A stretch of DNA of 64,000 bases from Bacteroidales bacterium F22 (GTDB lineage Bacteria > Bacteroidota > Bacteroidia > Bacteroidales > Bacteroidaceae). Position numbers and translations under genes: made by a program. The stretch lies in the NCBI GenBank assembly GCA_029541985.1, contig CP095414.1, forward strand, positions 2,515,001 to 2,579,000, written 5' to 3'. Below, piece after piece: positions 57,415 through 64,000 of this stretch. A model generated the notes under the pieces. That model made no database searches. It was not told the origin of the DNA and was given only the letters and a program-made list of their open reading frames with translations. Every line of letters begins with the position of its first letter. Position 1 is the first letter of the stretch.

Positions 57415-57975
57415 TATATCAGTTGATTACTTGAGAAGTTTAGGCTTCTGATGACAAGTATCAAACTCATTAAAAAAAGACAGATTCAATTATTGAATCT
57501 GTCTTTTTTTATCTCCGTATGAGTAGTCAGTATTTGACCAATGAAACTGCAAATACACTCTTATTTTTAATATCCATGTTCATGTGTCTTTCTCGTTTAT
57601 GTATCCTTTTATCACTACTGCTCTATAAGTGTTATCTTTTAACAATAACTGTATAGCTCCTTCATTAGGATGACCTATCGTTACGAAAGAAGGACTTTGT
57701 ATTCATCTTTTTGAACACAAAGTCCTCTTACTATGAGACTTAAGTCTTTCTTTTTTAGCTAACAAGATGAAGCCTTTTTGGGTGTTCACACAATGAAACG
57801 AAGCCTTTAGATGGCTTCTCAGGTGCTTTAGTGAGTCGTCCTAACTAGACCCTTAGGTTAAGTGACAGGAACGGCTTCATCTCGTCCTGAAAAATTCACT
57901 ATTGTGAAAACACAGTTTAAAAGACTAAATTAAGACAATTCGTTTTCTACGAGAATGGTCCTTCATCTTGAATCA
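57415..57975. other. Structured 561-bp intergenic region between convergent alaS and the TonB receptor gene
   Basis: After the alaS terminator there are, in order: a perfect 10-bp stem (57691-57700 with 57717-57726), a 12-nt palindrome AGACTTAAGTCT (57736-57747), and a nested fold at 57766-57881. In the fold GATGAAGCC (57766-57774) pairs with 57873-57881 and encloses two hairpins (57800-57805 with 57813-57818, and 57840-57844 with 57853-57857). A small hairpin at 57895-57908 followed on the minus strand by Ts may terminate the TonB gene. No open frame of note. It may hold a small RNA. Confidence 0.5.
57472..57510 (+). terminator. alaS intrinsic terminator
   Basis: A 21-bp-scale palindrome (57472-57490 pairing with 57492-57510, AGACAGATTCAAT-type arms) ends in a run of Ts and begins with a run of As. 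It is bidirectional in principle and lies 58 bp after alaS. Confidence 0.9.
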
Positions 57976-60039
57976 TTACCAATTGATATGGTAGACTAAT
58001 CCTCCTCTAGCCCATAAGCCTGGTTGAGGGATATTCCCCACATCGATGACTTGTGCATCGAAGATATTATTGGCTTCAGCATATAATTGGAGTGCCCCTG
58101 CTTGGTACGTGACTTTGGCATCTATTACTCCATAGGGTTTGTATCCCACTAATTCTCCCGTAGATTGATGAGCCTCATCATAAGCGATATAATCGCCCAT
58201 ACGTTCTTGGAATCGATAACTCACTTTGGCCGTTATTCGTGGTGTAAGTTGCATGTTCAATTCGGTCACTATCTTATGACGAAGATATTGCATGGCATAA
58301 CTGCTCTTGTAAAAGGCCTGGTCGTCATGCCGTTTTTGATGAATATAATTATAGCCCACATGAAGTGTCTTCAAGAACCTTTGCTGAGGAAATAGTGTGC
58401 CCAGTCGGAGTGTACTATTTAGTTCCATCCCTATATTGTCGAGTCCGAAATTAGCAGCATGATAGATGTCTTGTGCATCATACATCACCCAATCAATCAT
58501 GTCAGTCCCTTTGTGATAAAAGGCTTCTAGGCGCATCTCCCATGCCGAGGTGCGGTACGCCACGCCAGTACTCCAAGCTTGCGTCTTCTCAGCTTTCAAA
58601 TCTAAGTTTCCTGCTGTCGTGGGACTCTTATAATAAAGGTCTGTAAACGTAGGTAGACGCATCCCTTTGTTCCAAGAGGCGAACCATTTCCAATGGGTCG
58701 ATGGTCGATAGCTGATATCTATGCCAGGAAAGTAGTCTAATCCATTGGCTAAATAGGTATTATAGTTGGCCATCAATCCCATAGAGAATGTCCATTGACT
58801 AAGTAATATATTATGCTCAGCATAGAAACTATAATTTGTCCGGTGGTCACTTTTGTCATAGTTGAGTCCATCTTTATGAACAGGTTTCTGCTGCTGTACT
58901 GGAACCGGCTTACCAAGCGATGTACTCAGTATGCTTTCCCAGCGCACTTCCGTCCCGATGGCTGTTCGCCCGAGAGGAGTATTGATATAAGCATTGAGTG
59001 CTTGACCATAGACATCTATGAGATGATAATTTTGATAGGCAGCAGGATTGTTGCGTATCAGGACATAATGATCTTTGGTTCTATTCCAATACATCAAAGG
59101 TTCGAACTGTATGGTTTTCCCTTTGGTTTTTCCTTTGATGCTCCCCATATATTTACGGGTCTGCTCATATTGGTCGGCATACTTGGCAGAATAGAAGGTA
59201 TTGGCTCCAAAGTCCTGACTGCTAACCCCCAGTTGCCATTGCATATCGATGGCCTCATCTTGGAGTTGTCCTTGGTAGAATCCTTTACGTTGGATGTAAT
59301 CACTATTGTCTACCGCTCCATCGCTTCTACCCCAGTTACCTGAGAGCTGCTGTTGAACAGTTTTCCCGGTCAGATTGACGGATGCTCCTCCTTGAAATTG
59401 TCCATACTGTCCGCTCATCAATCGGATATCTGCTCCACTGTGTGAACTCGCCTTGGTGACAATGTTGATGGCTCCAGCAAAAGACTGAGTCCCAAAGACC
59501 CGCGAGGCTGGTCCTTCGATAATTTCTATCCGTTCAATATCTGATATAGCTACAGGGAAATCGGCCGAGAAATGGCCTGTCGAGGGGTTCGTGATATTTA
59601 CCCCATTGAGTAATACAGTGATTTGGTCGAATGTACCTCCACGCAGGGAGATATCTGTCTGAACGCCAAATCCGCCGCGCTGTCTGACATCGACACCTAC
59701 GGCATACTTTAAAAGGTCGTTAATACTGTGTATTGCCGAGCCTTGGATTTCCTGTCTCGTCAATACAGTCACTGGGCGTGCGGCTTCCAATTCACCTAAG
59801 GGTAAACGTGAAGCAGTCACTTCCACTTCCTCAAGCGCGTAGGGTTGTAGTTGGTCTGTCGAGAGATTCTCTTGTGCTGTGGCACAATCGACGAATCCTA
59901 ATGTCAACATCGCAAACGATAGTACACCGATGGTTACTTGTCGTTTCAAACTACAAAACGCTGCATAAGGAGTGTTATCAAACCGTCTCCAATGGATGAC
60001 TGTCTGATTGCACTTGTTGTGCTTAGTTTCTGTAATCAT
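57976..60039 (-). CDS. TonB-dependent outer-membrane receptor, BtuB-like
   Basis: A 687-residue receptor. The N-terminus is long (about 32 polar residues) before the signal sequence LKRQVTIGVLSFAMLTLGF, which ends near CATAQ at 55, so the real start may be downstream at a non-ATG codon. The TonB box region and plug follow (EEVEVTASRLP, VTVLTRQEIQGSAIHSINDLLKYAVGVD, QTDISLRGGTFDQITVLLNGVNI, about 70-145), then a 22-strand-type barrel to the C-terminal aromatic W. It lacks the SusC N-terminal extension. Cobalamin is the usual label for this family, but no cobalamin riboswitch lies upstream, and the gene is divergent from a LacI-sugar cluster. The substrate is therefore uncertain. Confidence 0.85.
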   Translation of the reverse strand: MITETKHNKCNQTVIHWRRFDNTPYAAFCSLKRQVTIGVLSFAMLTLGFVDCATAQENLSTDQLQPYALEEVEVTASRLPLGELEAARPVTVLTRQEIQGSAIHSINDLLKYAVGVDVRQRGGFGVQTDISLRGGTFDQITVLLNGVNITNPSTGHFSADFPVAISDIERIEIIEGPASRVFGTQSFAGAINIVTKASSHSGADIRLMSGQYGQFQGGASVNLTGKTVQQQLSGNWGRSDGAVDNSDYIQRKGFYQGQLQDEAIDMQWQLGVSSQDFGANTFYSAKYADQYEQTRKYMGSIKGKTKGKTIQFEPLMYWNRTKDHYVLIRNNPAAYQNYHLIDVYGQALNAYINTPLGRTAIGTEVRWESILSTSLGKPVPVQQQKPVHKDGLNYDKSDHRTNYSFYAEHNILLSQWTFSMGLMANYNTYLANGLDYFPGIDISYRPSTHWKWFASWNKGMRLPTFTDLYYKSPTTAGNLDLKAEKTQAWSTGVAYRTSAWEMRLEAFYHKGTDMIDWVMYDAQDIYHAANFGLDNIGMELNSTLRLGTLFPQQRFLKTLHVGYNYIHQKRHDDQAFYKSSYAMQYLRHKIVTELNMQLTPRITAKVSYRFQERMGDYIAYDEAHQSTGELVGYKPYGVIDAKVTYQAGALQLYAEANNIFDAQVIDVGNIPQPGLWARGGLVYHINW

Positions 60040-60068
60040 ATGATTAATTATTTGTTAAAAATGCAGGG

Positions 60069-60076
60069 CAAAGGTA
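60069..60076 (-). promoter_or_regulatory. -7 element upstream of the TonB receptor gene
   Basis: On the minus strand this reads TACCTTTG, a TAnnTTTG match, 30 bp before the annotated start codon. No -33 at the standard distance. Confidence 0.45.
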
Positions 60077-60146
60077 TCTTTTTTTTTCAGGAAAGGAGAT
60101 TTTGGAGGCAAAAAGTTTTTTTCTTCTCTAGATTCATTATATTTAT

Positions 60147-60158
60147 GCAAACGTTTGT
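60147..60158 (+). promoter_or_regulatory. LacI-family operator O1
   Basis: CAAACGTTTG (60148-60157) is a perfect 10-bp palindrome with a central CG, the standard form of LacI/GalR-type operators. It lies about 84 bp before the lacI-type gene. Confidence 0.65.
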
Positions 60159-60179
60159 GTGTCGGTGAATATCATTTAC

Positions 60180-60191
60180 GCAAACGATTGC
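60180..60191 (+). promoter_or_regulatory. LacI-family operator O2
   Basis: GCAAACGATTGC is a near-palindrome with the same half-site GCAA and central CG. Its centre is exactly 33 bp from that of O1, about three helical turns. It lies 23 bp upstream of the -7 element of the LacI gene. Confidence 0.65.
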
Positions 60192-60213
60192 TTTTAGGTC
60201 TTATTATATATAT

Positions 60214-60221
60214 TATTTTTG
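60214..60221 (+). promoter_or_regulatory. -7 element of the LacI-MFS-GH65 operon
   Basis: TATTTTTG matches TAnnTTTG, 20 bp before the start codon. An ATTG (60187-60190, inside operator O2) lies 23 nt upstream and may be the -33 element, which would place O2 over the -33. Confidence 0.5.
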
Positions 60222-60240
60222 TGTATTAACCGTACGTACT

Positions 60241-61260
60241 ATGCCATCAAAATCTAAAGTAACCATCAAAGATATTGCTCGTGAACTGGGGATTTCTATA
60301 TCCACGGTATCGAGGGCTTTGAGGGACAATCCTGACATCAGTCTCAAAACGAGAGAGATGGTTAAAAATTATGCCCGATTGCATCATTACAAGCCCAATG
60401 CGTTGGCTATGAATCTACGTACTAGTCATAGCATGACCATAGGGGTCATCATCCCTCAATTCGTTCATCATTTTTTCTCTTGTGTACTCTCTGGCATTGA
60501 GCAAGCGGCTAAGGCGGAAAATTATAGTCTACTCGTTGCACAGAGCAATGAGAAATATGAGGACGAGAGACGAATCATTCAATCCTTCGAGGCTGCACAA
60601 GTCTGCGGTGTGATTACAAGTTTGGCTAAAGAGACCAAGACTTATGACCACTATAAAGAATTGATTGCCAATGACATTCCCTTGGTCTTTTATGACCGAA
60701 TCTGTCCAGAGATAAGTACAGAACGCGTAGTTGTCGATGACTATGCTGGTTCTTTTACCGCAGTAGAATACTTGATCCAAACGGGCTGTAAACGAATCTA
60801 TTTTTACAGTTCCAATCCCAAATTAGAGATTTCAAAAAATCGTCGCAATGGCTATCTCGATGCGATGAAGCGATATCATATCCCAGTGAGTGACGATATG
60901 ATACAGATATGTGACACTCGTGAACAAGCATTGGCGATGACCCCCAATATCATCGAAAATGCTTCTCAACGACCTGATGCTTTTTTTGCTGTAAATGATG
61001 AAACGGCATCGGGGGTTTTAAGGGTTTGTAAACAGATGAAGATAAAAGTACCTGATGAGATTTCTATATGTGGGTTTACCGATGGTGAGGTGGCGATGAG
61101 TACTGACCCGAAATTAACCACGGTAGGTCAGAATGGAGAAGAGGTAGGCAAAGCCGCTTTCCATTTACTTATGCATCGTATCAATAGTGATGAAGCCCCA
61201 CCTCAAGTGAGGAATCATATCGTGCGAACTAATCTCATCGTACGGGGAACCACAAAGTAA
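60241..61260 (+). CDS. LacI family transcriptional regulator
   Basis: A 339-residue repressor. The N-terminal helix-turn-helix TIKDIARELGISISTVSRAL (8-27) and hinge helix region KPNALAMNLRT near 50-60 are canonical. The periplasmic-binding-protein-like sugar domain runs from about 64 (MTIGVIIPQF) to the end, including DAFFAVNDETASGVLR and ISICGFTDGEVA. It is the first gene of an operon with an MFS sugar transporter and a GH65 enzyme, so the effector is probably maltose, trehalose or another glucobiose. Two matching operators lie upstream, so it likely regulates itself. Confidence 0.93.
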   Translation: MPSKSKVTIKDIARELGISISTVSRALRDNPDISLKTREMVKNYARLHHYKPNALAMNLRTSHSMTIGVIIPQFVHHFFSCVLSGIEQAAKAENYSLLVAQSNEKYEDERRIIQSFEAAQVCGVITSLAKETKTYDHYKELIANDIPLVFYDRICPEISTERVVVDDYAGSFTAVEYLIQTGCKRIYFYSSNPKLEISKNRRNGYLDAMKRYHIPVSDDMIQICDTREQALAMTPNIIENASQRPDAFFAVNDETASGVLRVCKQMKIKVPDEISICGFTDGEVAMSTDPKLTTVGQNGEEVGKAAFHLLMHRINSDEAPPQVRNHIVRTNLIVRGTTK

Positions 61261-61298
61261 TAAATAGTGACAAATGATAACTTTATAATTAGAACAGA

Positions 61299-62621
61299 AT
61301 GAAAAACAAACCAGATTTGAATTTTTGGAAACTGTGGAATATTAGTTTCGGTTTCTTCGGTGTGCAGATTGCTTATGCATTGCAGAGTGCTAATATCAGT
61401 CGAATATTTGCTACGTTAGGAGCGGACCCTCATAACTTGAGTTATTTTTGGATTCTTCCTCCCTTAGCAGGACTCATCGTTCAGCCGATTATAGGAGAAG
61501 CGAGTGACCGTACCTGGACCAAGTTAGGTCGTCGTATCCCATACCTTATCGTCGGGTCTATTGTCGCCGTATTAGTTCTTTGTCTTTTACCTAATGCCGG
61601 AAGTCTCAGTTTATCCGTAGGTGGAGCGATGGCATTCGGGCTTTTTGCCTTGATGTTTCTAGATACATCTATCAATATAGCGATGCAACCTTTTAAGATG
61701 ATGGTTGGCGATATGGTCAATGAGAAGCAAAAAGGCTTAGCTTATTCTATTCAGAGTTTTCTAGTCAATGTAGGTAGTGTGATTGGTTTCATCTTTCCTT
61801 TCTTCTTCACATGGATTGGTATTCAGAACGTGGCGCCAAAAGGTGTCGTCCCTCCTTCCGTAGTCTATTCCTTTTATTTCGGGGCTGCTATCCTCTTGGG
61901 TTGTGTGATTTATACGGTGATGAAAGTCAAGGAGATGCCTCCTAAAGAGTTCAATGAATTTCACCATATATCAGCCAAGGATAGTGAAAAGAAAGAAGGT
62001 CTATTTCGTTTGTTAGTCAAGGCCCCAGATACTTTCTGGACAGTAGGATTGGTGCAGTTTTTCTCTTGGGCTGCATTTATGTATATGTGGACTTATATCA
62101 CTGGAGCTACAGCAGAACATATATGGCATGCAAGTGACCCGCTCAGTCCTGGTTATCAAGAAGCAGCTAATTGGGCCGGCATCTTATTTGCCGTCGAAGC
62201 CATAGGTGCTGTTGTATGGGCTGTCATATTACCTCTGTTCAAGAATAAGAAAATGGCTTATTCATTGAGTCTTTTCTTAGGTGGTATTGGATTCATCTCT
62301 ACACTTTGGATGACTGACCAATATACCGTATTTATCAGTTATGCCCTTGTGGGGTGTGCTTGGGCTGCTATGATGGCTATGCCATTTACTATCTTCACCA
62401 ATTCTGTATCAGGTAAAAATATGGGGGCGTATCTAGGGCTTTTCAATGGCACGATATGTATTCCTCAAATCGTTGCAGCGCTTGTTGGTGGAGCTTTGTT
62501 TAGTGTCGTGGGTGGACCTGGAAAACAACAAGTGATGATGCTTGTAGTAGCCGGTGTCTCTCTTCTTTTAGGTGGTTTCTCCGTCTTCTTTATCAAGGAG
62601 AAAGCGACAGGAGATATTTAG
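61299..62621 (+). CDS. MFS sugar transporter (SLC45-like)
   Basis: A 440-residue inner-membrane carrier with twelve predicted transmembrane helices. ASDRTWTKLGRRIPY (68-82) is the loop-2-3 signature of the SLC45/disaccharide-H+ symporter group. A long loop of about 30 residues, including EFHHISAKDSEKKEG near 220-234, sits between the two halves. It lies 38 bp after the LacI gene and 21 bp before the GH65 gene, so it probably imports the alpha-linked disaccharide that the GH65 enzyme cleaves. Maltose is the most likely substrate, inferred from context. Confidence 0.88.
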   Translation: MKNKPDLNFWKLWNISFGFFGVQIAYALQSANISRIFATLGADPHNLSYFWILPPLAGLIVQPIIGEASDRTWTKLGRRIPYLIVGSIVAVLVLCLLPNAGSLSLSVGGAMAFGLFALMFLDTSINIAMQPFKMMVGDMVNEKQKGLAYSIQSFLVNVGSVIGFIFPFFFTWIGIQNVAPKGVVPPSVVYSFYFGAAILLGCVIYTVMKVKEMPPKEFNEFHHISAKDSEKKEGLFRLLVKAPDTFWTVGLVQFFSWAAFMYMWTYITGATAEHIWHASDPLSPGYQEAANWAGILFAVEAIGAVVWAVILPLFKNKKMAYSLSLFLGGIGFISTLWMTDQYTVFISYALVGCAWAAMMAMPFTIFTNSVSGKNMGAYLGLFNGTICIPQIVAALVGGALFSVVGGPGKQQVMMLVVAGVSLLLGGFSVFFIKEKATGDI

Positions 62622-62642
62622 AACAACAAAAAACGATACACA

Positions 62643-64000
62643 ATGAAACAATATCTGAAGACTGCCCCTTGGCAAATTATAGAAGAGAAGTTCCATCCCT
62701 CTAGGATGCGGGCTTCTGAAAGTATCTTTAGCCTAGGTAATGGTCGTTTCGGGCAACGTGGCAATTTCGAAGAACATTATTCTAGCGATAGCCTTCAAGG
62801 GAGTTATCTCGCAGGAGTGACATTTCTCGACAAGACCAAAGTCGGTTGGTGGAAAAATAGCTATCCTCGTTTCTTTAGTCGGGTACCTAATGCACCCGAC
62901 TGGAGTGGTATGCGAATCCGCTTGATCGATGAAGAATTGGATCTGGCAGTATGGGATGTGCAAGACTATCTGCGTCAGTTGGATATGAAATCGGGAATCT
63001 CGTATCGCTCTTTCGTAGCTACTTCTCCCAAAGGTAATACGCTGAGTATCAAGATTACTCATCTGAATCATATGATGGAACCCAATCTATGTATGATTCG
63101 TTTCGAGGTGAAAAGTATTAATTACTCAGGCAAGTTATCTGTCGTCCCTTATCTAGATGCCAATGTGAAGCACGAGAGTGCAAACTATGATGAGCAGATG
63201 TGGACTACGCTGCGTAGTGAAACCAAGGAAGATGTAGCTTATCTCTGGACTCAAGTCAAGCGTGAGGATACACAGGTATGTATGGCTATGGGGTATCAGG
63301 CACAATATAATGGAGAACCGCTCGATAAATATTCTATCCTTATAGAGAAAGAGCAAGCGGTGGGATACAATGTAGGTTGTCAAGTGAAGCCAAATGATAC
63401 ACTCGAAGTAGATAAATTTGTGACTATCGTCTCTTCTCTTTATGAATCCAGAAATGATATCGTGGATAGTACGGTGAGTGACTTAAGGCGCTATATGAAG
63501 GTAGGATGGAATGAACTAATCAAAGACCATCAGGCCTATTGGAAAAAACTATGGAATGATTCAGATGTAGTGATTCAAGGAGATGAACAAGCGCAGCAGG
63601 GCATTCGGTTCAACATCTTTCAATTACATCAGAGTTATCAAGGTCGCGACCATCGATTAAATATAGCAGCTAAGGGGTTTACGGGTGAATTTTATGGAGG
63701 AAACACTTTTTGGAATACAGAACTCTGTTGTTTACCTTATTTCCTCCTTTCTTCTCGACAAGATATCGCTCGTAACTTATTGCTCTATAGAGAGACCTAT
63801 CTTCAAAAAGCTATTGCTAATGCTCGCAAGTTGGGCATAGGAGGAGGGGCTGCACTTTATCCGATGATGACCATTACAGGAGAAGAAAGTCATAATGAGT
63901 GGGAGATTACTTTCGAAGAGATTCATCGTAATAGCATCATGGCTTATGCTATCGTACAGTATATTTGTTGGTCGGGTGATATCGATTATCTGACGCCACA
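62643..64000 (+). CDS. Glycoside hydrolase family 65 protein, probable maltose phosphorylase (partial, 3' end outside window)
   Basis: The reading frame is open from ATG 62643 to the window end (452 complete codons of an expected ~760). The N-terminal ~270 residues (MKQYLKTAPWQIIEEKFHP, SIFSLGNGRFGQRGNFEE) form the family's beta-sandwich domain; the (alpha/alpha)6 barrel begins near 310, with RFNIFQLHQSYQGRDHRLN and AAKGFTGEFYGGNTFWNTE near 342-360, and GEESHNEWEITFEEIHRN near 415-432. The catalytic Glu lies beyond the cut. Family members phosphorolyse maltose, trehalose, kojibiose or nigerose. Residue 358 is Asn where I expect Asp (W-D-T-E) in this motif. The LacI-MFS context favours a glucobiose, probably maltose. 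Confidence 0.88.
   Translation, partial: MKQYLKTAPWQIIEEKFHPSRMRASESIFSLGNGRFGQRGNFEEHYSSDSLQGSYLAGVTFLDKTKVGWWKNSYPRFFSRVPNAPDWSGMRIRLIDEELDLAVWDVQDYLRQLDMKSGISYRSFVATSPKGNTLSIKITHLNHMMEPNLCMIRFEVKSINYSGKLSVVPYLDANVKHESANYDEQMWTTLRSETKEDVAYLWTQVKREDTQVCMAMGYQAQYNGEPLDKYSILIEKEQAVGYNVGCQVKPNDTLEVDKFVTIVSSLYESRNDIVDSTVSDLRRYMKVGWNELIKDHQAYWKKLWNDSDVVIQGDEQAQQGIRFNIFQLHQSYQGRDHRLNIAAKGFTGEFYGGNTFWNTELCCLPYFLLSSRQDIARNLLLYRETYLQKAIANARKLGIGGGAALYPMMTITGEESHNEWEITFEEIHRNSIMAYAIVQYICWSGDIDYLTP

Noticed and set aside
58813-59343. 176-codon plus-strand frame opposite the TonB receptor
   Set aside because: It is antisense to a recognised barrel protein, with no domain and no start signal.
60040-60240. 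Cobalamin riboswitch upstream of the BtuB-like receptor
   Set aside because: The gap is 201 bp and is filled by two divergent promoters and two operators; no B12-box-like segment was seen.

Overview
The window is a stretch of core chromosome from a member of the Bacteroidota, most likely order Bacteroidales. The evidence is the AT-rich composition, the repeated Bacteroidetes-type promoter -7 element (TAnnTTTG), weak or absent Shine-Dalgarno sites, a fused MurF-Alr enzyme, GSCFA and DUF5683 proteins, an AraR-type (Nudix-fold) arabinose regulon, and the gene orders dxs-trkA-trkH and parA-parB-DUF5683-lytic transglycosylase-relA/spoT. I cannot name the genus. No insertion sequence, prophage, CRISPR array or tRNA was seen.

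Layout. 1-400: the 3' end of a 23S rRNA gene, the 5S rRNA gene and a strong terminator. 423-1325: an EamA transporter placed directly behind that terminator. 1384-13613 (minus strand): an RsmI-like methyltransferase, fabI, a PD-(D/E)XK nuclease fused to an SF1 helicase, a second EamA transporter, two tandem trkH genes, trkA and dxs. 13885-17336 (plus): a GSCFA protein overlapping the murF-alr fusion. 17958-19874: dnaK, preceded by a perfect sigma-54-type -24/-12 sequence. 20167-23620: a secreted FAD oxidoreductase and a serine-type sulfatase. 23659-35518: an L-arabinose regulon made of galM, an SSS symporter, araR, araD, araA and araB, flanked by two different secreted GH51 arabinofuranosidases, with no SusC/SusD pair. 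35551-39840 (minus): DPM1-like glycosyltransferase, dihydroorotase, metallophosphoesterase and a porin. 39992-43396: mfd. 43458-46498 (minus): surE, lpxB, mltG. 46759-53332 (plus): parA, parB, DUF5683, a LysM lytic transglycosylase and relA/spoT. 53367-54696 (minus): an M23 peptidase and a MerR-type regulator. 54790-57414: alaS. 57976-60039 (minus): a BtuB-like TonB receptor. 60241-64000 (plus): a LacI regulator, an MFS sugar transporter and a GH65 phosphorylase cut by the window end.

How it works together. The arabinose block forms a complete path from extracellular arabinofuranoside cleavage through Na+-coupled uptake to D-xylulose 5-phosphate. A shared sequence word lies upstream of galM and both GH51 genes and probably marks the AraR site or a common promoter. 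The right end looks like a maltose (or related alpha-glucobiose) import and phosphorolysis cluster, with two LacI-type operators exactly 33 bp apart between it and the divergent TonB receptor. Housekeeping clusters cover isoprenoid and K+ uptake, peptidoglycan, lipid A, chromosome segregation and the stringent response.

The most interesting non-coding observations are the sigma-54-like promoter of dnaK, a relA/spoT leader in which a terminator overlaps the promoter and a second terminator lies just after the predicted start of transcription, and a structured intergenic region between alaS and the TonB receptor that could encode an RNA.
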